A stretch of 64,000 bases of DNA, taken from Lactobacillus sp. LL6 (GTDB lineage Bacteria > Bacillota > Bacilli > Lactobacillales > Lactobacillaceae). Every line of letters starts with the position of its first letter. Positions within the stretch are counted from its first letter, which is position 1. The notes below the pieces were generated by a model. It searched no databases and was not told the origin of the DNA. It was given only the letters and a program-made list of their open reading frames with translations. Positions 8,832 through 17,742 of this stretch are shown here, piece after piece. The stretch is taken from positions 1,116,001 to 1,180,000 of the forward strand of contig NZ_VLLR01000001.1 of assembly GCF_007570935.1 (NCBI RefSeq). The letters run 5' to 3'. Position numbers and translations under genes: made by a program.

Positions 8832-8860
8832 AGTTTACTACCAAATATAGAACTTTTCAA
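8832..8860 (-). promoter_or_regulatory. rplU promoter
   Basis: Minus-strand -35 TTGAAA (8855-8860), 17-bp spacer, -10 TAAACT (8832-8837), placed just before the L21 leader. The -35 lies less than 10 bp past the stop of the upstream yitT-type gene. Confidence 0.7.
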
Positions 8861-8868
8861 TAAAAAAA

Positions 8869-9708
8869 TCAGATTCCCCATCGGCCGCCATGAACTTTGG
8901 CTACATTAGAAGTGACGATAAATGCATCTTCATCAATTTCATGGATTTTTGTAAGAAGAGCCCCATATTCATTTGTATCTACAATAATTAAAAGTTGCTG
9001 CTTATCATCATCGCTATAACCACCTACAACGTTATAAACAGTTAAACCTACGTAATCTTTTTGTAGCATCTCACGAATTTCTTTTAAATGATCATTACTC
9101 ATAATTCGAACTTGGTATTTTTTATCAAAACCAGTCTCAGTATAATTCATAGTAATTGCAGTCACTACTTGTGAAAAAGCTGCTAAGAAAAAGGCATTCC
9201 AACCATCTACAAAAATATTTAAGAAAATTATAACCATGTCTATACATAGCAAGGTAGTAGCAGAGTTTAAATAAAAGTATTTTTTAAGAATCATTGGCGG
9301 AATCGTAGTTCCACCACTTGAAGCATTAACTCTATATAGCAAAGAAACACCTAGCCCCATTAATGCTCCACCATAAATCACTGCTAAAAGCTCATTATTA
9401 GTTGCCTTAAAACTAGGCGTAATCTCCATTAAAAGAGGTAAAAGCAGACTTCCTAGCGCAATATTTTTAGTGGTCTTTTTCCCTAAAAATATTGCTGCTA
9501 AAATCAACATTAAGATATTAACTACAAAAACTGTAATTGAGCGATTAATTCCCCAAACTGCATCAACTAAAATTGAAATACCAGTTGAGCCCCCTGCCGC
9601 AATATTGATTGGTCCATAAAACAAGTTAATTGAAATGGCAATAATTTCAAGTCCAGCAAGAAAAACCACCCAACGCATCCAAGAACGTTTCTTTATATTA
9701 CTCTTCAT
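8869..9708 (-). CDS. YitT family membrane protein (DUF161 + DUF2179)
   Basis: 279 aa. The first ~200 residues form five or six hydrophobic segments with the family motif FYGPINIAAGGSTGISIL near residue 30 and ASSGGTTIPPMIL near 128. The last ~80 residues are a soluble DUF2179 domain ending GRWGI, which in this family resembles small-ligand or regulatory domains. The substrate is unknown; a transporter or sensor role is only inferred from fold. The gene has its own upstream region (about 95 bp) and is followed directly by the rplU promoter. Confidence 0.85.
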   Translation of the reverse strand: MKSNIKKRSWMRWVVFLAGLEIIAISINLFYGPINIAAGGSTGISILVDAVWGINRSITVFVVNILMLILAAIFLGKKTTKNIALGSLLLPLLMEITPSFKATNNELLAVIYGGALMGLGVSLLYRVNASSGGTTIPPMILKKYFYLNSATTLLCIDMVIIFLNIFVDGWNAFFLAAFSQVVTAITMNYTETGFDKKYQVRIMSNDHLKEIREMLQKDYVGLTVYNVVGGYSDDDKQQLLIIVDTNEYGALLTKIHEIDEDAFIVTSNVAKVHGGRWGI

Positions 9709-9804
9709 TATCCAGCGTCCTCTCTATAATTATAATTAGGTAAGTATATTGTATACGACTTTGTGACACTGTATCAATATTAATTACAAAAAATAAGGAA
9801 AATT

Positions 9805-11148
9805 TTAACTTTGGACTTTATACTCAATAGTTTGATTTCCTTCATAAGCAGGAAGACCATTTTCAGCTCGATAAAGCGCTCTTTCAAAAGATTGATAACC
9901 TTTACTTGAACTTACTGCAAACTTTGCACCGTATTTACTACTAAATTCTCTAATATTCCAAGTACTATCATGGGCTGCAAAAGCTGTCACTAAAATTACA
10001 ATATCTAAATCCTTAATTTGTTTTTCCATTACTTTCTTTTTACCTTCAAACGCATCAATTGGAATCGGTATTCCATTATAGCGAGTTACTATACTTTCAA
10101 GCATGGCTTCATTTTGGTTATCCCCAATCGCAATTCCTACTCGCTGATAGTGCAAATCCATATCCAACTTAGTCAGTCCTTCTTCAGAGTTTGTTTTTTC
10201 TTTCTTCTTTTTAGTATTTTGAACTCTTCTTGGCTGTTCAGTTTGATAAATCCAGCGAATTTGGACTGCATCCGCTGGATTTTTCTTTAATCGAACATCC
10301 CCACTATACCAAGCTAAATCAACAATGGAACCATCTTCAATATGGATATTTTCACCTTGATAATAACTGGAATCAACTGGGATAACAACACTTTTACCAC
10401 GGATTTTTAATTTTTCACCGCGAATGTTACGCGTAATTGCAAAACTTCCCGTATCCCCTTGGACTACACCATATTTAAATTCTTCCACTTCATCATAATC
10501 GCGCTTGCGCATTTTTCTAAATCCTACAACACGTAAAATTTCGGCTTCATAATTTGGATTTGTCTTATCTTCTAGAGCCTCCACAATATCACCAGTTTTC
10601 AAATTCAATGGATGAACTTGCGATTCTTTTACTGTGTAAACAGTATCACCATTATCATTGATTAAATCAGCCCCACTAACTAAGCGAATTACAGTGTAGC
10701 GACGACCTTTACGATAATCACGCTTAATTTTTTCCTTTGGTTTCATTGCATCTTCAAAAATTTTTTTATTAACAGCTTCACTTGTTGGAGTAGATTTTTG
10801 AATTGCCTGATCAAGTTTACCTAAAGCATTTCCATAATTTTTTCCAACTCCAGGTTCAAATGTTAACTTATGAAGTGCTGATAAAGAAGCATTTTTTGCA
10901 TTTTTATCGCCAGGATTTTCTATTAAATTTGCTAATTGCAAAATTAAATTTCGAACTTCTTTATTAGCGTGATTTTGTTGGGCAATCTTTTTAGACTTAA
11001 CTTTATTTGAATTATCCTTAGAACTATCAGGATTTTCATCAACCATATTAATAATAGTTTTTATTGCAACTAAACTATTCTTTAGACTTTTATCATCGCC
11101 ATCTGTTTTCATTAAAATTCTTTTTAAGTTATTTCGATAATCAAACAT
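9805..11148 (-). CDS. DUF2325 domain protein with long charged N-terminal region
   Basis: 447 aa, no signal peptide or membrane segment. Residues 1-140 are helical and charged, with a KSKKIAQQNHANKEVRNLI stretch. Residues 145-290 look beta-rich (YTVIRLVSGADLINDNGD, VVIPVDSSYYQGENIHIEDG) and may be tandem small barrels. Residues about 335-440 (RVGIAIGDNQNEAMLESI, DLDIVILVTAFAAHDSTW, KFAVSSSKGYQSFERALYRA) fit DUF2325, a Rossmann-like domain of unknown function. Flanking genes are yitT downstream and the rbs set upstream, with no evident functional link. Function unknown; a nucleic-acid role is a guess from basic content. Confidence 0.7.
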   Translation of the reverse strand: MFDYRNNLKRILMKTDGDDKSLKNSLVAIKTIINMVDENPDSSKDNSNKVKSKKIAQQNHANKEVRNLILQLANLIENPGDKNAKNASLSALHKLTFEPGVGKNYGNALGKLDQAIQKSTPTSEAVNKKIFEDAMKPKEKIKRDYRKGRRYTVIRLVSGADLINDNGDTVYTVKESQVHPLNLKTGDIVEALEDKTNPNYEAEILRVVGFRKMRKRDYDEVEEFKYGVVQGDTGSFAITRNIRGEKLKIRGKSVVIPVDSSYYQGENIHIEDGSIVDLAWYSGDVRLKKNPADAVQIRWIYQTEQPRRVQNTKKKKEKTNSEEGLTKLDMDLHYQRVGIAIGDNQNEAMLESIVTRYNGIPIPIDAFEGKKKVMEKQIKDLDIVILVTAFAAHDSTWNIREFSSKYGAKFAVSSSKGYQSFERALYRAENGLPAYEGNQTIEYKVQS

Positions 11149-11206
11149 TTTTTCATCCCCATTTTAATTTTCATCTCTCTAATTATAACTTACTTAAAGT
11201 AAATAA

Positions 11207-11239
11207 AACAAAAAAGCTGTTGATTTTTTCAACAGCTTT
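11207..11239 (-). terminator. Terminator of the rbsKDU operon
   Basis: Perfect 11-bp stem AAAGCTGTTGA / TCAACAGCTTT with a 5-base loop, followed by TTTTTTG on the minus strand, 5 bases after the rbsU stop. Confidence 0.9.
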
Positions 11240-11244
11240 ATAAT

Positions 11245-12135
11245 TTATACAATTACAGTCATTGCAGCGGCTGCAATGATTAAAATCAATCCTAAAACGG
11301 TAATTACCATTTCTTTTTTGGTCTTAGTTTCATGAAGCATCCAAATTCCAGTCAAAGTTGCTAAAACTACAGAAGTTTGTGACAAAATAAATCCGGTTGC
11401 TAACCCATTCATATTTGGTTGAGCGGAAATAAGATAAGTCAATGCTGCAAAAGCAAAGAAGAAACCTGAAATAATTTGTTTATAAGAAACAGCTTCAGCT
11501 AAGGCAAATTTTTCATCACGATTCTTAAACCATAAGAAAATTGCATATACAATAGCTACAATACACATTCCAATTGATTGTGGTAAAAATGCTCGTGAAC
11601 CATCAATATGTGCAGCTTGTGGAGCAGCAGAATAAGCCCAATAACCAATTTCACCAATCAATAAAACAATTACAGCCTTTTTAAGTTTAGAGCTACCTTC
11701 GGCTGTCTTTTTTTCAGTCCAAGTAGTCATCCAAGCACCGATAATAATTAAAACTAAAGCAATAAAGCCAATCAACTTATCTGGTAAACTTGGCCAATCA
11801 CCTAATGCAAATACACCCCATAAAGATGCACCTAAAAGCTGAAAAGCAGTTGTAATCGGCATCGCACGAGAAGATCCAACCAATGTAAATGAATAAAAAG
11901 TAATAATCTGTGCACTTGCCCAACCAATCCCTGAAATAATCGACCACATGAGACTCGCCCCACTTGGCAAACCTAAACCTTGAATCAAATCATAAATCAA
12001 AGCAAAGATAAAAGTCCCAAAGGCTGCACCGATAATTTGATTAACCGGTTTACCTCCAATTTTTGATGCAATAGTTGGAAAGAATCCCCACCCAATCAGA
12101 GGTCCGAGCCCAATTAAAAGAGCAATTCCATTCAT
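11245..12135 (-). CDS. rbsU: GRP-family sugar transporter, probable ribose uptake protein
   Basis: 296 aa, about ten hydrophobic segments, with the 2.A.7.5 (glucose/ribose porter) features GLGPLIGWGFFPTIASKIGGKP at the N-terminus and GWASAQIITFYSFTLVGSSRAMP in the middle. The ATG at 12135 has AGGTGA upstream; a GTG nine bases earlier is the alternative. It follows rbsD by 24 bp and rbsK before that, so it probably brings in D-ribose by secondary transport, replacing the RbsABC transporter. A paralogue lies at 21382-22245. Confidence 0.88.
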   Translation of the reverse strand: MNGIALLIGLGPLIGWGFFPTIASKIGGKPVNQIIGAAFGTFIFALIYDLIQGLGLPSGASLMWSIISGIGWASAQIITFYSFTLVGSSRAMPITTAFQLLGASLWGVFALGDWPSLPDKLIGFIALVLIIIGAWMTTWTEKKTAEGSSKLKKAVIVLLIGEIGYWAYSAAPQAAHIDGSRAFLPQSIGMCIVAIVYAIFLWFKNRDEKFALAEAVSYKQIISGFFFAFAALTYLISAQPNMNGLATGFILSQTSVVLATLTGIWMLHETKTKKEMVITVLGLILIIAAAAMTVIV

Positions 12136-12159
12136 ATTTTTCACCTATTCAATTAAATT

Positions 12160-12555
12160 TTAAAAGATTACTCCACTTTCTAAAATAACATTTGAGTAAG
12201 GAGTTTCTTCACCAGTTCTAATAAAAGCCTTTGATTTAGATAAATCCTTTTTCAATTCAGAATGAGGAATAAATTCAATTTCTACATCTGGTAAAACTTT
12301 TTTAATTTCTTCAAGCTGCTTAGGATTTTCAGTCTTAATTTCTTCAGCAACATAAATTTTTTGAACTTCTAATTCTACCAATACTTCTTTTAAAACATCA
12401 ATAAATGATGGAAGACCAGCTCTAACTGAAAGATCAATTTTCTCAGTATCTTTTGGCACAGGCGTCCCTGCATCTCCAACTCCAAGCCAGTCCATATGGC
12501 CCATATCAGCGATTACACGAGAAATATTTGAATTCATTACACCAGTTTTTTTCAT
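12160..12555 (-). CDS. rbsD: D-ribose pyranase
   Basis: 131 aa, normal RbsD length. The N-terminal [20 protein letters not shown] and the following [13 protein letters not shown] carry the family's catalytic His near residue 20 and the ligand loop; the C-terminal [18 protein letters not shown] is also typical. The enzyme converts beta-pyranose to furanose ribose so that ribokinase can act. It lies 2 bp after rbsK and before rbsU, which defines the rbsK-rbsD-rbsU operon. Confidence 0.96.
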   Translation of the reverse strand: MKKTGVMNSNISRVIADMGHMDWLGVGDAGTPVPKDTEKIDLSVRAGLPSFIDVLKEVLVELEVQKIYVAEEIKTENPKQLEEIKKVLPDVEIEFIPHSELKKDLSKSKAFIRTGEETPYSNVILESGVIF

Positions 12556-12557
12556 TT

Positions 12558-13481
12558 TTAATTTTCCTTTCCATAAACTTTTTCTACTTTTTCTTTAGTT
12601 GGAATTGATGGCATTGCACCAAGATTTTGAACTGTAAGTGAAGAAGCTTTTTGACCGTAATCAATTGCCTCATCAATGTTAGATAAATCTGGATTTAATA
12701 CAGCACTCATTGCCCCAATAAAAGTATCACCAGCTCCAGTGGTATCAACTGCCTTTACAGTGTGAGCTGGAACTAAACCATGACGACTGCCATCACAGTA
12801 AAATACTCCACGCTCACCTAATGTAATTAAAGTCATCTTTACACCTTTATTCTTAAAGTATTCTGCAGTTTTGAGCATATTGTCTTCATTGTCAACTTCA
12901 ATACCAGTGATAGCAGCACTCTCTGTTTCATTTGGAGCAATAATATCAGTTACGCTTAAAAGCTCATCACTAACTTCTGAAGCAGGTGCGGGATTTAAAA
13001 TAGTAGTAACACCATTTTTCTTAGCAATTTTAAAAGCTTCAATCGTAGCAGGAATTGGTGTTTCAAATTGAGCGATAATATAATCACTATTCTTAATTGT
13101 TTCACTAGCTTCTTTAATTTGATCACTATCTACTTTAGCATTTGCGCCTGCATCAACTAAAATACTATTTTGACCATTTTCATCAAGCATAATGGTCGCA
13201 GTTCCTGTGTCGGCATTGTCTAATTCTTTAACTTGAGACAAGTCAATTCCTTCATTTTTCATTGTTTCAAGCATAAACTTGCCACCATCATCTACTCCAA
13301 CTGCTCCAATAAAGCTAACTTCAGCTCCACTTCTTTGAGCACTGACTGCTTGATTGGCGCCCTTGCCACCTGCAGCACTTGATTTTTCAGAAACATGTAA
13401 AGTTTCTCCAGGGAGCGGAATATGATTAATATGTAAAGTAGTGTCTAAATTGATACTTCCTAAAACTGAGATTTTTGTCAT
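12558..13481 (-). CDS. rbsK: Ribokinase
   Basis: 307 aa PfkB-family kinase that makes D-ribose 5-phosphate in the cytoplasm. The N-terminal substrate motif [18 protein letters not shown] is near residue 36, and the C-terminal [12 protein letters not shown] contains the anion hole and catalytic Asp. A GGAGACTCCC ribosome site precedes the ATG. It is the first gene of the operon, behind a promoter overlapped by a cre-type operator and directly downstream of the rbsR gene. Confidence 0.96.
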   Translation of the reverse strand: MTKISVLGSINLDTTLHINHIPLPGETLHVSEKSSAAGGKGANQAVSAQRSGAEVSFIGAVGVDDGGKFMLETMKNEGIDLSQVKELDNADTGTATIMLDENGQNSILVDAGANAKVDSDQIKEASETIKNSDYIIAQFETPIPATIEAFKIAKKNGVTTILNPAPASEVSDELLSVTDIIAPNETESAAITGIEVDNEDNMLKTAEYFKNKGVKMTLITLGERGVFYCDGSRHGLVPAHTVKAVDTTGAGDTFIGAMSAVLNPDLSNIDEAIDYGQKASSLTVQNLGAMPSIPTKEKVEKVYGKEN

Positions 13482-13531
13482 GGGAGTCTCCTTTACTTGA
13501 CATTAAATTTATTTCTTGATTTGTTATAATT

Positions 13532-13560
13532 ATTATTCCATATAGTGATAACGCTTTCAA
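13532..13560 (-). promoter_or_regulatory. rbsK promoter with overlapping cre/LacI-type operator
   Basis: Minus-strand -35 TTGAAA (13555-13560), 17-bp spacer, -10 AATAAT (13532-13537). The 14-bp site TGAAAGCGTTATCA (13546-13559) matches the cre consensus TGWAANCGNTNWCA at every position and covers the end of the -35 and the start of the spacer. Either CcpA or the adjacent LacI-family RbsR could bind and block RNA polymerase; the sequence does not decide between them. Confidence 0.8.
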
Positions 13561-13572
13561 ACTAATTTAAAG

Positions 13573-13595
13573 TAAAAAGAACTATTTTAGTTCTT
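13573..13595 (-). terminator. Terminator of rbsR
   Basis: Stem AAGAACTA / TAGTTCTT with a 3-base loop followed by TTTTAC on the minus strand, between the rbsR stop and the rbsK promoter. It should insulate the rbsKDU promoter from rbsR transcription. Confidence 0.75.
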
Positions 13596-13610
13596 ATTTT
13601 AGTAATTTTC

Positions 13611-14627
13611 TTATAAACTTTCACGCTTTATGATTTTTGTCCCAACTAAAGACTTTTGGGCTTGCCAAGAATTTGCAGCAACTTGACTTTGTAATTGAAA
13701 AATCACTTGATTAACTATTTGATCAATTGGTACATGAATCGTAGTTAAAGATGGAGACAGTAATTGACTTTCATTAATATCATCAAATCCCATAATTTTT
13801 AAGTCCTGTGGGATTTTAATATTTAATTTGGAACATTCTTTTATTATTCGAATTGCTAAATAATCATTTTCACAAAAAATGGCCTCTGGCAAGTTTCTAC
13901 TAGAAAAACCTCTCAATACTGCATCAGGTGATAAATCAAGCGGATTTATTTTATAAAAATTATTTTTATTAATCATAATGTGATGATCTTCAAGCGCTGA
14001 AAAAAATCCTGCTCTTCTCATCAAAAAATTGGCATTTTCTTTAGTTAAAGCTGCATAACCTACTTTTGTAATTCCTTTATTAAGAATGTATTCAGCAGCT
14101 TGATAAGTAGCATGATAATTATCCATCGTTACAAAATCGCAATTAAGTTCTTCAAAATATGTATCAAGAAAAACCACATTCTGAATTTTTTCATTAATAA
14201 ATTTTACTTGCTGTTTACTTAAGTCAGTTCCTAATACAATTGCATTTGTAATAGGTTTGGCTTTCAAAAGTAAAGTTAAGTCCTGCTTCAAATGGCCAAT
14301 TTTCAAATTATTAATTCTTAAGTCAGTTCCAAAACCTGTTACACTTTGAGATAAGTTAGTCACCAAATGATCAAAAAAAGGCAAACTATAATAGTTACGA
14401 TTAACTATTCCATTTTCATCGCTAATAATAATCAAATCACAACTAGCAACTTTTCTAATTCCACCTTTTTTGCGCTTTCTTAGAGGTTGATAACCTGTAT
14501 CATTAATTATCTTAAAAATTTTTTCACGAGTTTCCTGACTAATGCCTTCTTTACCATTGAGTGCGATTGAAACAGCGCTTATTGATACTCCGGCAAGTTT
14601 GGCAATATCGTACATTTTTAATGTCAT
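13611..14627 (-). CDS. rbsR: LacI-family repressor, probable ribose regulator
   Basis: 338 aa. The N-terminal helix-turn-helix reads MYDIAKLAGVSISAVSIALN, followed by the hinge KRKKGGIRK and a periplasmic-binding-like sensor domain with DKIMGFDDI-type end motif IMGFDDINESQLLSPSLTTI. The ATG at 14627 (MTLKMYDIA) has GGAG six bases upstream; a TTG four codons earlier is in frame. It sits directly upstream of rbsK on the same strand, with a LacI-type operator between them, so local ribose control is the likely job. The specificity is inferred from location alone. Confidence 0.85.
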   Translation of the reverse strand: MTLKMYDIAKLAGVSISAVSIALNGKEGISQETREKIFKIINDTGYQPLRKRKKGGIRKVASCDLIIISDENGIVNRNYYSLPFFDHLVTNLSQSVTGFGTDLRINNLKIGHLKQDLTLLLKAKPITNAIVLGTDLSKQQVKFINEKIQNVVFLDTYFEELNCDFVTMDNYHATYQAAEYILNKGITKVGYAALTKENANFLMRRAGFFSALEDHHIMINKNNFYKINPLDLSPDAVLRGFSSRNLPEAIFCENDYLAIRIIKECSKLNIKIPQDLKIMGFDDINESQLLSPSLTTIHVPIDQIVNQVIFQLQSQVAANSWQAQKSLVGTKIIKRESL

Positions 14628-14635
14628 ATTTTTCT

Positions 14636-14667
14636 CCAAAACAAAAAGCGCTAGTTACCTAACGCTT
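14636..14667 (-). terminator. Terminator after the tautomerase gene
   Basis: 9-bp stem AAGCGTTAG / CTAGCGCTT (one G-U) with loop GTAA, followed by TTTGTTTT on the minus strand, just before the rbsR start. Confidence 0.85.
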
Positions 14668-14673
14668 AAAATG

Positions 14674-14853
14674 TTATGCGCGCCATTCTCCGCCTTGACC
14701 ATAAGTATGCTTATCAAGTTCATTAATAATTACGTGAATATGTTCTTTAGGTGCACCTGTGTTTTTGTGAACGGCTTCAGTAACATCTTTCATCAAGTTA
14801 GTTAGTTGTTCATCAGAGCGACCCTTAATTAATTCAATATGTACAAACGGCAT
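14674..14853 (-). CDS. 4-oxalocrotonate tautomerase family protein
   Basis: 59 aa. [20 protein letters not shown] puts Pro in position 2, which becomes the catalytic N-terminal proline after Met removal; Arg in the GRSDEQ segment fits the family. The enzyme family keto-enol tautomerizes small acids as a hexamer of ~60-residue chains; the substrate here is unknown. AGGAGG lies 8 bases before ATG 14853, which decides against the longer open frame reaching 14913 and overlapping the ECF gene. It follows the S-component gene by 40 bp and ends at a terminator, so the two may be cotranscribed. Confidence 0.9.
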   Translation of the reverse strand: MPFVHIELIKGRSDEQLTNLMKDVTEAVHKNTGAPKEHIHVIINELDKHTYGQGGEWRA

Positions 14854-14893
14854 AAATTTTACCTCCTGTTTTTTACTAGAATTATACGCTATT

Positions 14894-15496
14894 TTAGATT
14901 TTTTTGCGGACAATTTTTAATGCTGGCAAAATAATCGGTGTCAAAACCCCCGTAAAAACCATCTCTACTAGCCCATTTATACCTAAAGCTCCTATCAAAA
15001 CTAAAATAAGTGGTTGACTAGAACTAGAAATGTTTAAATACTTAGTTAAGCTTGCAGGATTATGTATAAATACTAAACTTGCAAGTCCGATTACTAAAGC
15101 TGTATTAGTAAATGAAGTCAAAAAACCTGTAAAAAACGCTGCTAGTTTTTCATTTTTATTTGACATTATTTTTTCAACCACAGCTGCAATAAAACCAGCA
15201 AAAAAGCGTGGCACAATTGCAATTAGTGGGTTTTGAAAAAGTAAAATCGTTACCATATCAGTTGGTTGCAAATAAGCCATAATCAGTCTAGTAATCCCCC
15301 AAAAAAGCCCAAATAAACTTCCTGCTTTAATCCCCATCAAGCTCGCATATAAAGCTACGGTCAAGGGCACTGTCGTGATTGCCGGAAGCCCTGGCAAAAG
15401 ATGGATATAGCCAATGTTTGGCACCAGAGTCTGCAATAATAAAATTGCAGTAAAAATAGCAGTAATTGTTAAATTTATGGTTTCTCTTTTCCTCAT
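14894..15496 (-). CDS. ECF transporter substrate-capture (S) component
   Basis: 200 aa with about six hydrophobic helices: [19 protein letters not shown], then [20 protein letters not shown] with the loop typical of ECF S components, and [20 protein letters not shown], which fits the EcfT-contacting helix region. The C-terminus ends in a basic tail, KIVRKKI. S components bind a vitamin or related micronutrient and share the EcfAA'T energizing module encoded elsewhere. The ligand cannot be told from sequence; no riboswitch is apparent in the 90-bp leader. ATG 15496 has GGAG 7 bases upstream; an in-frame TTG precedes it. Confidence 0.82.
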   Translation of the reverse strand: MRKRETINLTITAIFTAILLLQTLVPNIGYIHLLPGLPAITTVPLTVALYASLMGIKAGSLFGLFWGITRLIMAYLQPTDMVTILLFQNPLIAIVPRFFAGFIAAVVEKIMSNKNEKLAAFFTGFLTSFTNTALVIGLASLVFIHNPASLTKYLNISSSSQPLILVLIGALGINGLVEMVFTGVLTPIILPALKIVRKKI

Positions 15497-15554
15497 CAAA
15501 AAACTCCAAATATTTTTTATTTAATTTTACAAAAAAATAGAAAAAATGAAAACA

Positions 15555-15582
15555 AAAAAGGTAACATCCACAGATGTTACCT
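15555..15582 (-). terminator. Terminator of tRNA-Arg
   Basis: Perfect stem AAGGTAACATC / GATGTTACCTT with a short loop, followed by TTTTTTG on the minus strand, right after the tRNA 3' end. Confidence 0.92.
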
Positions 15583-15586
15583 TACT

Positions 15587-15663
15587 TGGTGATCCGGGTG
15601 AGATTCGAACCCACGACCCACAGTTTAGAAGACTGTTGCTCTATCCAGCTGAGCTACCAGACC
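15587..15663 (-). tRNA. tRNA-Arg (anticodon TCT)
   Basis: 77 nt including an encoded CCA. Acceptor arm GGTCTGG pairs with CCGGATC (two G-U), the D arm is GCTCAGCTGGATAGAGC, the anticodon arm reads CAGTC-TTCTAAA-CTG with anticodon TCT, and the T arm is GTGGG-TTCGAAT-CTCAC. It decodes AGA, the most used arginine codon in AT-rich genomes. It is a single-gene transcript with its own promoter and terminator. Confidence 0.98.
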
Positions 15664-15700
15664 AGTTGTATGTTTGTATGTCCTCAACAGAACATAAATT

Positions 15701-15729
15701 ATTATACGGGCTAATTTTAAAAAATGCAA
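15701..15729 (-). promoter_or_regulatory. tRNA-Arg promoter
   Basis: -35 TTGCAT (15724-15729), 17-bp spacer, -10 TATAAT (15701-15706) on the minus strand, about 38 bp before the mature tRNA 5' end. Confidence 0.82.
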
Positions 15730-15818
15730 GCATTTTTTATAAAAAATTTTCAATTTTTTTGAAAATGTACTACTATTATTTATGTAAGTGATTTCATTTT
15801 TAGAAAGAGACTTTTATT

Positions 15819-16703
15819 ATGGATAAAATTGAACTAAACCAATTAATTGGACGCTTTAGGATGAATGCTAAAGAAAATGATGATAAGCGTGACAGCGGTC
15901 TTTCTACTCCTCAGGAAGTAGAAAGAATTGATAACCTTCCTTATGGTCCTGATCCTAAATGGAACTTGCTCGATGTTTATCTTCCAAAAAGCGTTACTCC
16001 CCCATATCCTACAATTATTAATATTCATGGTGGCGGTTGGGTATATGGAACTAAAGAAACTTACCAATACTACGGGATGGGGATTGCTAGACGCGGCTTT
16101 GCTTTTATTAATCCTAACTATCATCTAGCTCCAGAAAATGCCGAATATCCCGACGAATTAAATGATGTCAATCAGTATATTCATTGGGTTGATAAACATG
16201 CTGAAGAATACCGCTTGGATCGAAATAATGTCTTTATAATTGGAGACTCAGCAGGCGGCCAAATGGCAGAACAATATGTAACGATTTTATCAAATCCTAA
16301 TTACGCAAAACTATTTGACTATAAACCAGTTAATTTAAACGTTAGAGCTGTTGGTCTTAATTGTGCTGCTTCTTTTGTACTGAATGGTCTTAATGGATTA
16401 GAATCTGCATATTTTACTCCTGAAGCTGTTAAAAAGTATCATGAACAGTTAAATGTTGAAAAATATATCACTAATCAATTTCCACCAACCTTTTTAATTA
16501 CTGCAAATGATGACTTCTTACGTGATATGCAGCATACTTTATTTGGATTTTTACTTGCAAGAGGTGTTCATGCTGATTTAAACATGTACGGTACTCAAGA
16601 GCATCCCTTAGGACACGTCTTTTTTGTAGATCAAAAAAGCAAAGCCGCTGCTCAAGCAACAGACGATGAACTAACTTTCTTTAGAAGATTTATTCAAGAA
16701 TAA
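15819..16703 (+). CDS. Alpha/beta hydrolase, HSL-type esterase
   Basis: 294 aa, cytoplasmic (no signal peptide). The oxyanion motif HGGGWVYG is at residues 70-77 and the nucleophile motif GDSAGG has Ser144; TANDDFLRD supplies a candidate acid and EHPLGHVF the histidine. HGGG plus GDSAGG is the pattern of hormone-sensitive-lipase family esterases, which cleave short acyl or aryl esters. The first 40 residues form a helical cap. It stands alone, convergent with the lipoprotein gene across a shared terminator. The natural substrate is unknown. Confidence 0.88.
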   Translation: MDKIELNQLIGRFRMNAKENDDKRDSGLSTPQEVERIDNLPYGPDPKWNLLDVYLPKSVTPPYPTIINIHGGGWVYGTKETYQYYGMGIARRGFAFINPNYHLAPENAEYPDELNDVNQYIHWVDKHAEEYRLDRNNVFIIGDSAGGQMAEQYVTILSNPNYAKLFDYKPVNLNVRAVGLNCAASFVLNGLNGLESAYFTPEAVKKYHEQLNVEKYITNQFPPTFLITANDDFLRDMQHTLFGFLLARGVHADLNMYGTQEHPLGHVFFVDQKSKAAAQATDDELTFFRRFIQE

Positions 16704-16735
16704 GAAAAAGGCTTCAAAATGAAGCCTTATTTTTA
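16704..16735. terminator. Bidirectional terminator
   Basis: 9-bp stem AAGGCTTCA / TGAAGCCTT with A-rich and T-rich flanks on both sides, between the convergent esterase and lipoprotein hydrolase genes. Confidence 0.88.
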
Positions 16736-17584
16736 TTTATTCCATAAAAACTTAATTAATACCTTATCAACCTGGCTATTTTCATGAAGTCTTGAATGAC
16801 GAGCATTTTTACCAGCAAATTTAACTACTTGATAACTCTTAGCTTTATCTGCAACTAAATATTTCAATGAAAGAGATGACACATTAGGAACTGTACCATC
16901 AGTTTTATCGCCGATATCCCCAATAATATTCAAAACTTTAACCTGGTTTTTAGGATAAGTATTGCGAACTTTGGTCATTTCTTTGTAAGTTTTATTCATC
17001 TTGTTCGGCTTGCCGTTTTTATCAAGCTTAAGTCCCTTTGGCTGGCGAATATCACTAGGCACATCAAAGTTAAGTCCAGCAAAATGTCCTGCCATGTCAA
17101 CTTGCTTGACTAACTTGGGCATTTTCTTATTTTTACCATTTAAAAGCATGTAATAAATAATTGAGATATTTCCTAAAGAATGGCCTACCATATTCATTTT
17201 CTTAAAAGAATATTGCTTTTGCAGAGCTTTAACTACATTGGTTGCATAAACTCCATGCTCTTTAAAATTTAATTGACGATTATTTTGATAGTTTACTTCA
17301 ACAATAGGATTTTTAGCATTTTTACTAAAATCACCAATTAAAGTTACCTTTCCGCTAGATGTAACCTCTGCTCTAATAACCGACTTCGTAACACCAGCCT
17401 TTTTGGCAGCGTCAACCATATGCTCTTCAGCGTGATATGATGACCCTCCTCCATGAAAAAATAAAGTAGGAGTGCCGATTGTTACTTTGCTAGTCTTTGC
17501 AGAAGTTGATTTAGAATTTGAACAAGCTGCTAATATTATTGTCAAGATAGCTAAAACCGGGATTAAGAACTTCTTTTTCATCAT
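16733..17584 (-). CDS. DUF915-type alpha/beta hydrolase lipoprotein
   Basis: 283 aa. Residues 1-21 form a lipoprotein signal peptide with lipobox ILAAC (Cys21), so the protein should be anchored on the outer face of the membrane. The hydrolase core has TLFFHGGGSS near residue 40, the nucleophile elbow VGHSLGN with Ser136, a late Asp in IGDIGDKTDGTVP, and His in ARHSRLHE. This layout fits the DUF915 family of cell-surface hydrolases of lactobacilli; substrate unknown. Two adjacent ATGs (17584 and 17581) share one GAGG site. It is divergent from pepX and convergent with the esterase gene. Confidence 0.85.
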   Translation of the reverse strand: MMKKKFLIPVLAILTIILAACSNSKSTSAKTSKVTIGTPTLFFHGGGSSYHAEEHMVDAAKKAGVTKSVIRAEVTSSGKVTLIGDFSKNAKNPIVEVNYQNNRQLNFKEHGVYATNVVKALQKQYSFKKMNMVGHSLGNISIIYYMLLNGKNKKMPKLVKQVDMAGHFAGLNFDVPSDIRQPKGLKLDKNGKPNKMNKTYKEMTKVRNTYPKNQVKVLNIIGDIGDKTDGTVPNVSSLSLKYLVADKAKSYQVVKFAGKNARHSRLHENSQVDKVLIKFLWNK

Positions 17585-17742
17585 TATTCCTCTTTCTAAT
17601 TAACTCACAATCATTTTATCCTCAAGAAGTTAAAAAATGAAATATTTTTTACTAATTAATAGCCATAATTATTTTCTATCATTAACAAAACTAGTACACT
17701 TAAATTAATAGAATTAGTCAAAAGGAGGAAACTAAAACTATT

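Noticed and set aside
14854-14913. Longer tautomerase start ([13 protein letters not shown]...)
   Set aside because: It would bury the catalytic Pro-2 under 20 residues and overlap the upstream gene; the internal ATG has a strong AGGAGG site.
15587-15663. tRNA-Arg as an integration (att) site
   Set aside because: No duplicated tRNA 3' end, integrase or foreign block lies beside it; the flanks are ordinary core genes.
15546-15791. 81-codon plus-strand ORF reading ...GEIRTHDPQFRRLLLYPAELPDQ
   Set aside because: It runs through the complement of the tRNA-Arg gene and its terminator; this translation is the well-known artefact of tRNA antisense strands.
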